Counted from the stretch's first letter, positions 1 to 8,077 are shown. The stretch: DNA of 64,000 nucleotides from an uncultured Duncaniella sp. (GCA_910577255.1 CAJTMH010000001.1:1-64000), one strand, 5' to 3'. Translations and numbers: made by a program. The notes: generated by a model from the letters alone, not told the origin.

Positions 1-184
1 GCTTGCGTCTGCACTCAGCGAGTGTGGGAGCAACACAAGAGAACAGCTCGTTGTCGGTATCTCGGTAGTCGTACATCACACGGCTTATCCGTTTGCCACG
101 ATGGGCGGAGTAGAAAGTTTCATATTGTTCAGTGCCGAGAGCGGTGGTTGTACTCACTCCGTTGGCGGTCATTTTCGTTGCCAT
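1..184 (-). CDS. DUF3873-like small protein, partial
   Basis: The reading frame enters from the left edge of the window, so the C-terminus is missing. The visible N-terminus starts MATKMTANGVSTT and continues with a YDYR..D.ELFSC.APTL pattern, which resembles the DUF3873 family common on Bacteroidales conjugative and mobilizable elements. No function is known for the family. I chose the ATG at 182-184; another in-frame ATG lies 6 nt upstream. It is the last gene visible of a minus-strand run with the PcfJ-like gene, which supports a mobile-element origin. Family assignment is from memory of the motif. Confidence 0.55.
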   Translation of the reverse strand, partial: MATKMTANGVSTTTALGTEQYETFYSAHRGKRISRVMYDYRDTDNELFSCVAPTLAECRRK

Positions 185-197
185 ATTCATTGGTGTT

Positions 198-455
198 TTA
201 GAAATTTACAATCATCATTCGCTGGTCGAATGTCTTGGCGGTATTGCTTACAAGGCGCTGTTTTACCCAAAAGTGGTGTTTGCCATAACCATATAGGAAA
301 TACTTGTTGAAGTCGGTACGCTCGGCGCATACGGCTACGGTTTCCCTCAATTCGGTCTCATTGCGTGTCAGCAATATGCGGTTTATGAGGTCAAGCACAA
401 CCGCTCTTATCTTATCGTCAAAGTCAAAAATCAGACTTTCAATTATCACGTTCAT
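198..455 (-). CDS. Small hypothetical protein of the mobile element
   Basis: An 85-residue protein that I do not recognise as a named family. It has an acidic and hydrophobic N-terminus (MNVIIESLIFDFDDKIRAVV) and a basic, aromatic C-terminal half (KYFLYGYGKHHFWVKQRL). It has no signal peptide or membrane segment, so it is probably cytoplasmic. It sits between the DUF3873-like and PcfJ-like genes on the same strand with 54 nt to the upstream gene, consistent with one transfer-region operon. The long antisense frames here look like shadows. Confidence rests on position and frame length only. Confidence 0.5.
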   Translation of the reverse strand: MNVIIESLIFDFDDKIRAVVLDLINRILLTRNETELRETVAVCAERTDFNKYFLYGYGKHHFWVKQRLVSNTAKTFDQRMMIVNF

Positions 456-509
456 ATCTTGTGGGGTTTTGTGACCTGCGCCATTGATGACGCAGGTCGG
501 GTTAAAAAT

Positions 510-1838
510 TTAGGCGGTCATTCTCTCACGGATTAACTTGGCGTTGCTGTTGACAAGGTTAATGATGCGGTCGTGGTATTCAGTATCCTTGTTGTATTTG
601 CCGTGGCTCTGCACCACTTTGAGGGTACGCAAGTCAACCTCTACGGTTTCAACTATCTGTCCGTCAATTCTTGCTGAAAGAATGAGGGTGTCGGCTTTGA
701 GGTAATATCCTGCACCGAACACGCAGATGTCTTTCATTTTCCCTTCTTCATAGTATTTATCTATGCTTTCAAGTACCTTTACACATATTTCATTGTCGGT
801 GATTACCAATCCGAAGAATTTTGATTTGAGAGCCTTGAACTCTTCTTCTCGTTCTTTCTCTTGGAGCAGTTGTTGCTGTTCACGCTCACGCTGTGCTATC
901 TCGGCTTGGCGCATACGCTCGGCTATCGCCTTATCTCTCTTGGCGTCTATCATTCGGTTGGCTCGGTCGTGTGCCTCAATGAAATCTTGTGGGCAGATAT
1001 TCTTGGGGTTGCGTATATCTTTGCCCAAATTCTTCAGCATCATCAGATAGTCACACCACATTCCGATATTGTTGATTTTATAGTGGTGGCGTTTGGCTAT
1101 CAGATACGATGCCCAAAGATTGTCGGCAGTCGCAGGATTGGATAGAAAATATTTCATTTCCTCAATCTCTCCGGCTTTCATCAGCGTTTCAATCCGTGGG
1201 TCGGAAAGCAGAGCATTGAAAAGACGCAAGGGAGATACTCCGTGGAAATTGCCCTTGAACCCATTTCGTTTTAGTTGCGGAAGAATAGACATTCTCGGAT
1301 ATACATCGCTCAACGCCACAACATCGTCATAAAGGCTGTTGTGCGGTCGTATCTCCATATCGCTGTCCAAAGCCCATACATCGCAGTAGCAGAACGTAAA
1401 GCCACGGAGCAGAGCCATATCGGTAACTTTGGTATCGGGAGAAATCCACCGTTGGACTACCGCGGAGCAGTAGAACCGCATCGGCTCTCCTTTGCGACTT
1501 TCATAGCGCACTTGTGCCACTCGTATAACTTGAAATCCCTTGCAAGTGGTTATCACGCTGAAATAGCTTGTTTGGTTTTGGGTGCGCTTGCGTGTTTCCT
1601 GCACTTTGAGTTCAGTACCGCAGTTTGGGCAACTGCAACCGCAAAGTGTGTCAACAAGTGTTCCTTTGGTATGCCAGACGTGACCGCAGTCGGGGCAAGT
1701 AGTCGTACCATTTTTGGTGCGGTAGGCTATATGCTCAATGCAATGCTTGTATGCCCATTCGGTCTGCACCGATGATATTGGGCGGAGAGTGGCAGATAAT
1801 TTCGCCACTTGTTTCTGTAATGCTGTCTTGGGTTTCAT
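510..1838 (-). CDS. PcfJ-like protein
   Basis: A 442-residue cytoplasmic protein of the PcfJ-like family found on Bacteroidales conjugative elements, next to a PcfK-like partner as here. Two CxxC pairs near residues 48-75 (CPDCG and CPNCG) could form a zinc ribbon. A highly charged coiled-coil-like stretch rich in Glu, Gln and Arg lies around residues 300-345. PcfJ is named after a gene of the pCF10 conjugative plasmid; its molecular role is not established. The gene appears full length and unbroken, and starts 12 nt after the PcfK-like remnant, implying an original pcfK-pcfJ operon. Confidence 0.75.
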   Translation of the reverse strand: MKPKTALQKQVAKLSATLRPISSVQTEWAYKHCIEHIAYRTKNGTTTCPDCGHVWHTKGTLVDTLCGCSCPNCGTELKVQETRKRTQNQTSYFSVITTCKGFQVIRVAQVRYESRKGEPMRFYCSAVVQRWISPDTKVTDMALLRGFTFCYCDVWALDSDMEIRPHNSLYDDVVALSDVYPRMSILPQLKRNGFKGNFHGVSPLRLFNALLSDPRIETLMKAGEIEEMKYFLSNPATADNLWASYLIAKRHHYKINNIGMWCDYLMMLKNLGKDIRNPKNICPQDFIEAHDRANRMIDAKRDKAIAERMRQAEIAQREREQQQLLQEKEREEEFKALKSKFFGLVITDNEICVKVLESIDKYYEEGKMKDICVFGAGYYLKADTLILSARIDGQIVETVEVDLRTLKVVQSHGKYNKDTEYHDRIINLVNSNAKLIRERMTA

Positions 1839-1850
1839 AGCAGTGCGGTG

Positions 1851-2084
1851 TTAAAAGTCAAAAAGACTGGGTTGAACATCTTGGATTTTCTTTTCGGTGG
1901 CTTTCTTGGGTTGGATAGGCTTGCGCAGTTTTGCCATTTCTTCCTGTCGCAGACGCTCTATTGCGTCTTGCCGTGCCTGTTCCTTTTCTTCCTCGGTCAA
2001 CTCTACCGTATGGTTTACCACCATTTGGCAGTTGATTGGGTTGCCCACCTCTATTTCATCTTCCTCGTAGTAGTGGATTGCCAT
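1851..2084 (-). pseudogene. PcfK-like protein, C-terminal remnant
   Basis: The frame encodes MAIHYYEEDEIEVGNP followed by an E/K-rich segment and the terminal SLFDF. From memory, this matches the C-terminal half of Bacteroidales PcfK-like proteins, in which the Met-Ala-x-His-Tyr-Tyr block is internal and is preceded by about 60 further residues. Here the upstream frame runs into the arm of a large palindrome instead, so the N-terminal half is gone. The frame is open for another 24 codons upstream, but those residues do not look like PcfK. The remnant keeps the usual close spacing to the PcfJ-like gene. The break most likely reflects insertion or deletion at about 2085-2105. Confidence 0.6.
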
Positions 2085-2105
2085 TCTTTTTTTAATGCGT
2101 ATAAT

Positions 2106-2287
2106 CGCAGTTTGATGTTTGTTCGCTCGATGAACTCCCCGCGTGACGGAAAGCAAGGGGTGTTCGCCTCCCGGCTTAAAAAATACGAGCCGACCAAAGG
2201 GAGGTCTGGAGATTTTTTAAGCCGAAAGGCAAAGAATACCCCGTTCCGTCATGTTCATCGCCACGAGCGAACAAACGTTGAACTCCG
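2106..2287. repeat. Large imperfect palindrome, about 180 bp
   Basis: The two halves are imperfect reverse complements around a centre near 2196. The outer core GTTTGTTCGCTCG at 2117-2129 pairs perfectly with its complement at 2264-2276. ATGAAC and TGACGGAA follow on the left and have counterparts at 2243-2257, and CGGCTTAAAAAAT at 2172-2184 pairs with 2211-2223. It could fold as one long hairpin as RNA or extruded DNA. It directly abuts the point where the PcfK-like gene is cut. It could be a MITE-like insertion, a fused pair of element ends or part of the structured block that follows. Confidence 0.7.
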
Positions 2288-2289
2288 CT

Positions 2290-2700
2290 TATAACCGGTA
2301 TGAAAGTAGAGCCCGGCGCAGCCCTTCAGGGTGACACTGGACGACAGACATACGAAAATGATTATTTGTAGCAGGCTGTGATGTATCCCAGGAAAGAGCA
2401 AGTATGTGACTTCCGACGTTAATGAAGCCTGCGAATGATCCACGGTGGTCACATTCTTGCTCCCGTGGGCGAAACTAAACGGAGAGTGGCGTGGCGGCTC
2501 AATTCCAAACCCAGAACGGGCGTGAAGAACACGGACTGACGATGAGAGTCCAGTGAGGCGACACACCTGTCGCATCCTCACAGGGCATTGAGGATGTCGG
2601 TGTTTAGCCCGTTCCAATAGTCGGGATGCGGTCAATGGGTGTCAGTGAACCACGGCTCACCGTCACCTTTTGACGGCATACCGACACCAACACGAGCCGC
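2290..2700 (+). other. Structured non-coding block, possible degenerate group II intron
   Basis: This block has no convincing coding frame on either strand. It is GC-richer than its surroundings and full of short local hairpins, for example CCGTCA and TGACGG around 2660-2676. Its overall look, including the stretch from about 2390 to 2580, reminds me of domain I of Bacteroidales group II introns, which commonly give spurious antisense ORF calls of the type seen here at 2255-2635. I see no intron-encoded reverse transcriptase and no domain V hairpin, so if it is an intron it is truncated. Orientation is a guess. Confidence 0.3.
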
Positions 2701-2850
2701 CACGTATCTATCCTTTTTCATTGTGAGAATTTTGTATTAGATTTTATGCTTATTACATTCCTTCATTTTTATCACCAAACTGTATTTATGTTAAAATCAT
2801 CGTTTGCAATCCTGTGGATCATTTTGATTATTACTGACGGAATTTCCTTT

Positions 2851-2866
2851 TGGCACGGTTCTTGTA
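2851..2866 (+). promoter_or_regulatory. Sigma-54-like promoter
   Basis: TGGCACG-GTTC-TTGTA matches the RpoN -24/-12 pattern TGGCACG-N4-TTGCW at all positions except the C of the -12 GC. The predicted transcription start is near 2877, giving a leader of about 100 nt before the DUF2188 start at 2975. That leader contains an inverted repeat, TTTTGCAA and TTGCAAAA, around 2932-2957 and a strong GGAGG ribosome-binding site at 2964-2968. No activator-binding site was identified. Confidence 0.45.
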
Positions 2867-2974
2867 ACGATTATATATGTATAGGTTATCTTCTCTACCT
2901 TATTGAGAATACTTAGCATAAGGAGGAGGACTTTTGCAAATTTGTAACTTGCAAAATCAGAAAGGAGGTAAATT

Positions 2975-3199
2975 ATGGCTGGAAAGAACATTCATGTAGT
3001 TCGTAATGGTGATTAGTGGCAGGCAAAGCAAGAAAATGCACAACGGAGTTCTGGAAATTTCAGAACACAACGCGAAGCATTTGAGCGTGCACGCGAAATC
3101 GCTATCAACAAGGGTCAAGATGTAGCTATTCATGGTGTGAACGGTCGTATTCGTGCAAAACATAGCTATGGTAATGATCCATGCCAACCTAAAGGGTAA
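2975..3199 (+). pseudogene. DUF2188-family protein interrupted by one amber codon
   Basis: The frame reads MAGKNIHVVRNGD, then TAG at 3014-3016, then WQAKQENAQRSSGNF, and continues intact to TAA with the family's usual IHGVNGRIRAKHSYGNDP ending. DUF2188 proteins are small, about 75 residues, with unknown function, and normally carry a sense codon between GD and W. Everything else looks functional: an AAAGGAGG site 7 nt upstream, full family length and a following terminator. So this is either a very recent nonsense mutation or a codon that is read through. A plain pseudogene is the simplest reading. Confidence 0.7.
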
Positions 3200-3216
3200 A
3201 TTTATGTTAGGATGTG

Positions 3217-3245
3217 CCCTGAAGGAGCTTTATGCTCTTTCGGGG
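3217..3245 (+). terminator. Rho-independent terminator after the DUF2188 gene
   Basis: CCCTGAAGGAGC and GCTCTTTCGGGG form a 12-bp stem with wobble pairs around a TTTAT loop, followed by TTTCT. It starts 17 nt after the DUF2188 stop codon. Confidence 0.7.
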
Positions 3246-3432
3246 TTTCTATATATACATATCAGAGATAGATTCCAAATTGTTGATATTTCACGTGAAT
3301 AATCAATGAGGAATTATATAGATATGCCCATTCTCCCATCTTACGACCGAGATACTGTAAACTCAGTTTTTTGTCAAATATTGAGTTATAATCGCATAAA
3401 ATTGTACTCTTGAAAATTTATAGTCGTGATTT
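3246..3432. other. Intergenic flank left of the Mu-like element
   Basis: AT-rich DNA with no credible gene on either strand. A short inverted repeat AACTCA/TGAGTT lies around 3360-3387. Its last bases, GATTT at 3428-3432, form the left flank of the Mu-like element and do not match the five bases at the right flank. Confidence 0.5.
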
Positions 3433-3459
3433 TGTGGGGGTTATTTTGAAATGGCAAAA
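3433..3459 (+). repeat. Left terminal transposase-binding repeat
   Basis: A terminal TGT followed 10 nt later by ATTTTGAAATGGCAAAA. The 16-bp core TTTTGAAATGGCAAAA occurs in inverted orientation at the right end. MuA-type transposases cut next to terminal CA/TG, so this is the expected left cleavage site. Only one clear copy is present on this side, compared with two at the right. Confidence 0.75.
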
Positions 3460-3460
3460 G

Positions 3461-3518
3461 TTTACACGGCTTTACATCGACTTTACATTTTCCCAGATAT
3501 GGAGTCGAAAATGTAAAG
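3461..3518. repeat. Helically phased TTTACA repeats and a 12-bp inverted repeat
   Basis: TTTACA occurs at 3461, 3471 and 3482, and its complement at 3512. The last two lie in a perfect inverted repeat, CTTTACATTTTC at 3481-3492 and GAAAATGTAAAG at 3507-3518. Spacing of 10-11 bp places the sites on one face of the helix, as expected for a DNA-binding protein array. It lies just inside the left end and downstream of the repressor gene, so accessory transposase sites are one possibility; a weak terminator is another. Confidence 0.5.
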
Positions 3519-3627
3519 TTTCAGCTTTATACTGAACTTGCATTCTCGTTAAAGAAACCCAAACAAGCCATTATATTACATGGAGGTCTCATGCGGAATG
3601 ATAAGGAAGAATTAATCAACTCGTACG

Positions 3628-4251
3628 TCACTGCTCCATGTCATCCAAATCCATAAGAGCATTAATAGCCTTTAATTCGCGTTTATATGGAGATATTATT
3701 TCATATAATCTAGTGTCATTATCAATTAATTTATCAAAGAGAGCCTCAATACCATCCATAGTTATTTCATCCTTTTTCAAGGATGTGTATAATTTATCTA
3801 GATTATAATCAATGCTATTCATGCGAATATATGTGACAATATTGAAGATGTAGTCTACAAGCTCTGTTGTTAGAGCCGCTTTTTCTAAATAATTGGCTTT
3901 CTTTAGAATTAAATCAATCGTTTTAATTCTATCGGAACTATTTCTATTAAAATAATAATCCTCGATTTCATCATCATCAAGTTGCTTGTCGTATGTGTCT
4001 TGGTCACGCTTTTGAAATATAGAAATGTCCCAATCAATATCTCCATTTTTCCCACATAGTAACCATTTGAGATCTATTCTAAAATCTATTTGAGTACATT
4101 TCGATATAACTATTTCATAATCAAGAGTATTTCGATTATACCAGTTTGAAATAGTTTGCTTAGAGACTCCTAAAAAATCCGCTAAATCCTTATTAGTATC
4201 TAGAGAAAAATATTTTTTTACTCGATCCAGTATTATTGTTTTATTTGTCAT
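3628..4251 (-). CDS. CI-like phage repressor
   Basis: A 207-residue DNA-binding protein. The N-terminus has a helix-turn-helix around residues 20-42 (KDLADFLGVSKQTISNWYNR) of the Phage_CI_repr type. The rest is acidic and helical with no recognisable S24 peptidase active site, so it may not be self-cleaved by an SOS signal. It is divergent from the early phage operon across a 107-bp intergenic region packed with TTGTTTAC repeats, the likely operators. Its expected role is to hold transposition genes silent and to autoregulate. Confidence 0.75.
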   Translation of the reverse strand: MTNKTIILDRVKKYFSLDTNKDLADFLGVSKQTISNWYNRNTLDYEIVISKCTQIDFRIDLKWLLCGKNGDIDWDISIFQKRDQDTYDKQLDDDEIEDYYFNRNSSDRIKTIDLILKKANYLEKAALTTELVDYIFNIVTYIRMNSIDYNLDKLYTSLKKDEITMDGIEALFDKLIDNDTRLYEIISPYKRELKAINALMDLDDMEQ

Positions 4252-4252
4252 T

Positions 4253-4351
4253 TTGTTTACTATTTAAGTGTTATTAACACTCGTATTGTTTACTATAAAC
4301 ATATTGTTTGCTAATTTTGTATTGGTAAACAATATGTTTTGCAAAGTAAAC
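4253..4351. promoter_or_regulatory. Early promoter and repressor operators of the Mu-like element
   Basis: TTGTTTAC occurs at 4253-4260 and 4286-4293, a variant TTGTTTGC at 4304-4311, the reverse complement GTAAACAA at 4325-4332, and a partial GTAAAC at 4346-4351. A TAATTTTG -7 box on the plus strand at 4312-4319 lies between them and fits transcription of the Ner-MuA-MuB operon. The arrangement suggests cooperative binding by the repressor, the Ner-like protein or both. Confidence 0.6.
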
Positions 4352-4358
4352 TAAAAAA

Positions 4359-4586
4359 ATGCCAATTAACAAAGATTTACGACAGGAGATTTCTAAGCGG
4401 TTGTTGCGTGGTCATCGTGCTGAGATTTCGCGAAAGGCCGGGGTATCTCGTACGCTTGTAACCAGCTGGTTTAATGGCACATCCGTTAACTATGGAGTAG
4501 AAGCCGCAGCTATCGAGGTGTTTGAGACTGTGATTAAACAAGAAAAAGAGTCAAACAAACGTTTACGTGCAATACTGTCAGAATAA
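4359..4586 (+). CDS. Ner/Cro-like DNA-binding protein
   Basis: A 75-residue basic protein with a helix-turn-helix at about residues 20-42 (AEISRKAGVSRTLVTSWFNG). In Mu-like phages the first early gene encodes Ner, a small negative regulator of the repressor and early promoters; this gene has the same position and size, directly after the operator region and before the transposase. Sequence similarity to Mu Ner itself is not claimed. It overlaps the upstream-most possible start of the MuA gene by 20 nt. Confidence 0.6.
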   Translation: MPINKDLRQEISKRLLRGHRAEISRKAGVSRTLVTSWFNGTSVNYGVEAAAIEVFETVIKQEKESNKRLRAILSE

Positions 4587-6369
4587 CACCGGCTTTTCGC
4601 GTGGGTCGTTCAGTCCCTCACGTTATCGTGCGGATGCTTTCACAATGTGTCTGTACGATGCCGCTGTATATGACAGTACGAAATATCTTGACACTTATTC
4701 CGTGCCTTCCGTACCACGAAATAAGGCGATCGAGCGTGCGCAAATGCACGCAGTGTTGACAAAAGCCGCCGAGATTTACCGCGACGGTGTAGTCAACAAT
4801 TATTGCGGATCGCTCGGCGCATTGTACGAGGCGTTTAAGACCGTGATGCCTGAAAAATATTGTTATCACCGCTTCTCACGCGCCATGCGCGAGGTCAGTG
4901 AGAACGGGGCCGAGGGGATGGTCACTGACCGGAGAGGCGGTAATAACAATAAAATCAATGATGTAGTTAGAAAATGGCTGCTCGATGCAATGAGTAGCGG
5001 TAAGAAATACGGCCCCACGCAAATCCACAGGTTTATAACTGAGCTTTGCGGCCAGTACGGGTATCATACCCCCTCGCTCTCGTGGGTCAAGACCAATTTT
5101 TACAAGTATCTGCCTATGGTAGCCAAAAACAGGAACGGCAATGACGAGTGGACTTACTCAGACCTGCCGTATGCCGGAATAGCACGCGCAAGCGCGCCAG
5201 GAGGCCAATGGCAGGTGGACGGGTGGAGGCTTCCTTTCTATATGGATGGCTACCGCACATTGATGATATTTACCGTGATGGATGCCCACAGCGGTAAGAT
5301 TGTCGGTTACAATGTTGATTTGTCGGAGAATACGGAGTCTATATTGAAGGGCATTGAACACGCGGTGACCACTACCGGGACACTGCCACAGGAGATTGTC
5401 TCCGACAATCACTCATTCCATAAGACTATGGAGGCCGCACACTTCAAAGAGGCTATTGAGAAAAGTGGCTGCACATGGACTGTGACCTCCAATCCGAGAC
5501 ACAAGGGCATGATTGAAAGGAGTTTCGGCACATTCGGCGAAAGATTCTGCAAACCAATGTACGGTTACGTAGGTGAGGGAATCCGCACACGCCGGAGGAA
5601 TGGCAGGACATCACAGGAGATGATGGACAAATACCACCGCGCGGGAGCGTTCCTGACCGCGGATCAGATAAAGATGATAGCCATTGAGGTTGTCAATCAG
5701 TATAACTCAACTGTGGCCGGAAATGACGGAATCAGCCCGGTCGAGCGTTACGAGGCACGCCAAAATATAGGCCTCCCGGTCGATGAGATGGAGCGTATGA
5801 GGTTGTTTGTCCGCAAGGGTGAATACACAGTGCGCAAAGGTCAGATAAACATATCACGAGGCGGTGTAATCTATGAATATCAGCTTGATAAAGATATGTT
5901 TGTCGGGCTGAATAATAAGAAAGTGGCCGTCAGATATGTGGACTATGACTGCATATATGTCTTTGACGCAAAGACTGACGCGCCATTTGGATGTGTCAAA
6001 AGGAAACAGTATGCGCATGGTGCGATATGCGATCAGACGGATGAGGACATCAAGATTCTGAATCAGCACAAAGGCCGTTTGAACGGCATTAAATCAGCGT
6101 TCAAACGGCGTCAGATTGAAATTGCGGAGCGTGCGGAGGCGGTTGATCCAGAGGCCGCATACGCCATGAACGCCAAACTTACGCCAAAGAATATACTCGA
6201 GGAGTTCAGAGCGGGCGGCATGAAGGCCCATGAGGCTGAACGTCTCGGAGTGAATATAAGCGAGGTGCCGGACATCCCGGTATTTTCGGAGGTCACCACC
6301 TGTCGGGGTGACAATGGGCAAACAAAAAGGCGAAAGAGTCACCTTTCGCCCCAAAAGTCCATAAAATAG
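4567..6369 (+). CDS. MuA-like DDE transposase
   Basis: A 600-residue transposase that would catalyse strand cleavage and strand transfer at the element ends. The retroviral-integrase-type core shows Asp218 (QWQVDGW), Asp280 (IVSDNHSF) and Glu317 (KGMIERSFG), a D-D-35ish-E spacing that is complete. A helical DNA-binding N-terminus precedes it and a beta-barrel-like region with a basic tail follows. The start at 4567 is a GTG overlapping the Ner-like gene; an ATG at 4645 is an equally credible start, which would lower these residue numbers by 26. The frame is intact, unlike the structural genes downstream. Confidence 0.85.
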   Translation: MQYCQNNTGFSRGSFSPSRYRADAFTMCLYDAAVYDSTKYLDTYSVPSVPRNKAIERAQMHAVLTKAAEIYRDGVVNNYCGSLGALYEAFKTVMPEKYCYHRFSRAMREVSENGAEGMVTDRRGGNNNKINDVVRKWLLDAMSSGKKYGPTQIHRFITELCGQYGYHTPSLSWVKTNFYKYLPMVAKNRNGNDEWTYSDLPYAGIARASAPGGQWQVDGWRLPFYMDGYRTLMIFTVMDAHSGKIVGYNVDLSENTESILKGIEHAVTTTGTLPQEIVSDNHSFHKTMEAAHFKEAIEKSGCTWTVTSNPRHKGMIERSFGTFGERFCKPMYGYVGEGIRTRRRNGRTSQEMMDKYHRAGAFLTADQIKMIAIEVVNQYNSTVAGNDGISPVERYEARQNIGLPVDEMERMRLFVRKGEYTVRKGQINISRGGVIYEYQLDKDMFVGLNNKKVAVRYVDYDCIYVFDAKTDAPFGCVKRKQYAHGAICDQTDEDIKILNQHKGRLNGIKSAFKRRQIEIAERAEAVDPEAAYAMNAKLTPKNILEEFRAGGMKAHEAERLGVNISEVPDIPVFSEVTTCRGDNGQTKRRKSHLSPQKSIK

Positions 6370-6390
6370 GAACTATTAAACTTTAGATAT

Positions 6391-7230
6391 ATGACAAAGG
6401 TACAACAAAAAATTGAATTGAAGGCCCTTATATCGCAATATTGTGAGCAAAAAGGGTTGAGCCGTGCGGATTTTGCCGTAAAATCAGGTGTGAGCGGAGC
6501 GACGCTTTCTGCCATTGACAACGAGCAGTGGGACAATGTGTCCTCCGCAATGGTGTCGAGGCTTGAAAACTTCATAAAGAACGACAGCCCGGAGGCGATA
6601 TACAACACGGCTGACTTTGATTCAGTTATGAGGCTGTGTGATGCCGTTTATGCCCACAGGTTGATAATCGGGCTTATAGGAGACACAGGGACCGGGAAAA
6701 CGACGGCTCTTAAGGCCTATTCATGCCGCAGGAATGTGTTCCGGGTGACGTTTGAGAAGTCGATGAATCCCCGTCAGTTCTTCAAATCGCTCCTGAGGGA
6801 ATTGGGCATTGATTTCGAGGGTAATGTAAATGCCATGATAGCACGTGCTGCCCATGAAATCAACATGAAAGAGAAACCGCTCCTGATAATCGATGAGGCC
6901 GGAAAGATAACACATCCCGTGATGCTGTATCTTCATGACCTCAGGGAAAAGACGCTGTCAAATTGCGGAGTAGAGCTTGCAGGTATGCCGTATTTCCGTG
7001 ACAATCTGCAAAAGAATGCCGGATGGGGCAAGGAGGGTTACAGTGAGTTTTTGCGCCGTGTAAACCTGTGGCACAGGCTTGAAGGTCTTAGCGCATCCGA
7101 GATCATGTATATCGCCCGGGAGCAGGGTGTCAGCGATGAGAGACGCTTGAAAGAGATGTCATCAAAAAGACGTTTCGGTGATCTGATGAATGAGATATTA
7201 TTAGATAAAGTATTAAGAAATGAACTATAA
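6391..7230 (+). CDS. MuB-like AAA ATPase
   Basis: A 279-residue ATPase. An N-terminal helix-turn-helix occupies residues 1-60 (LSRADFAVKSGVSGATLSAI). Walker A is GDTGTGKT at residues 97-104 and Walker B is PLLIIDEAG near residue 168. The organisation, HTH followed by an AAA+ domain, matches MuB, which binds DNA, selects targets and activates MuA. It follows the transposase by 21 nt in the same operon. A general AAA_22-type ATPase is the alternative label, but position after MuA favours MuB. Confidence 0.85.
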   Translation: MTKVQQKIELKALISQYCEQKGLSRADFAVKSGVSGATLSAIDNEQWDNVSSAMVSRLENFIKNDSPEAIYNTADFDSVMRLCDAVYAHRLIIGLIGDTGTGKTTALKAYSCRRNVFRVTFEKSMNPRQFFKSLLRELGIDFEGNVNAMIARAAHEINMKEKPLLIIDEAGKITHPVMLYLHDLREKTLSNCGVELAGMPYFRDNLQKNAGWGKEGYSEFLRRVNLWHRLEGLSASEIMYIAREQGVSDERRLKEMSSKRRFGDLMNEILLDKVLRNEL

Positions 7231-7233
7231 ATT

Positions 7234-7542
7234 ATGGATACTAAATTGTTAAGCATCAAGTCAAACAGCAGCCAGGTGGATTTAAAGAGCATCCCCGAGG
7301 CATGCGAGGGCACGACAACGGTAGTTGTCACATTCTATATAACCGAACAAGGCAAGCTCGGACGTATGGTGACTGTGTTTGACACCGAGGATATGCCATT
7401 TGATCACGTACCGATGGGACATTTCAAAATTATGGAGTCGTTAGGCAATATCAAGTGTTTCAAGCCGATATTATACAGGGTCAACGGTCTCGACATGCAA
7501 AAATCCGGCATTGTATGGCCAACAATCATAAAGGAGCCATGA
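7234..7542 (+). CDS. Hypothetical phage early protein
   Basis: A 102-residue protein I cannot assign. It contains a TTTVVVTFYITEQGKLGRM strand-like stretch and a DMPFDHVPMGHF segment, with no signal peptide. It starts 4 nt after the MuB-like gene and its TGA overlaps the ATG of the GemA-like gene (ATGA at 7539-7542), which indicates translational coupling and an early-operon role. Confidence 0.6.
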   Translation: MDTKLLSIKSNSSQVDLKSIPEACEGTTTVVVTFYITEQGKLGRMVTVFDTEDMPFDHVPMGHFKIMESLGNIKCFKPILYRVNGLDMQKSGIVWPTIIKEP

Positions 7543-8066
7543 GGGATTGCAGGATGATCAGTCTGGCTCAGCTCAGGAAATTGCATGCAAAGTTGAATGA
7601 GCTGGGCTTGATGGACTTAAAACGTGATATGATTGCGGATTGCACCGACGGTCGCACGACAAGTAGCCGTGAGTTGACATTCTCGGAGGCAAAGTGTCTG
7701 ATTGAGGCTCTGAGTGATTCCGACGAGAGACAACGGTAGATAAGGGCGATTTATTATCTTGCCTATGAAACAGGGGTGATATACGGTGATTCTGACGATG
7801 ACAAAAGGATGAATACGGCCAAGCTCAACCTGTTCTGCCGCAAGCGTGGAACGGTGAAGAAGGATATTGCATTGCAGTCACTTTTGGAACTGAAAAGGAC
7901 TCACAGGCAATTCGAGCGTATATACTCGTCAATGGCCGATAGGCAGGCGCGAAAAAAATCAATGGAGCAGCTTGAATATTGTCTAGCTGAAAGCATAGCC
8001 AATAAGGAGTACGAGTTGTGCGCTGTCATCCGTGATGAGATGAATAGATTAAAGACAAACAAATAG
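7539..8066 (+). pseudogene. GemA-like phage regulator split by an amber codon
   Basis: Two open stretches in the same frame, 7539-7736 and 7740-8066, are separated only by TAG at 7737-7739. The joined product, about 175 residues, has a LRKLHAKLNELG opening and a later MNTAKLNLFCRKRGTVKKD block that resembles GemA (DUF1018), a Mu protein that modulates host gene expression and DNA topology. The start ATG overlaps the previous stop and has an AAAGGAG site 4 nt upstream. A second ATG at 7776 exists but would lack the N-terminal half. Nonsense mutation is the simplest explanation. Confidence 0.6.
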
Positions 8067-8077
8067 ATCATTATCTT

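Noticed and set aside
2255..2635. A 126-residue minus-strand open frame over the structured block
   Set aside because: It has the look of a spurious translation of non-coding structured sequence: arginine/serine-rich, no promoter, and crossing the palindrome arm.
3014..7739. Stop-codon reassignment (TAG read as Gln) as an explanation of the amber interruptions
   Set aside because: Frameshifts also break nearby phage genes, which recoding cannot explain, so decay is simpler.
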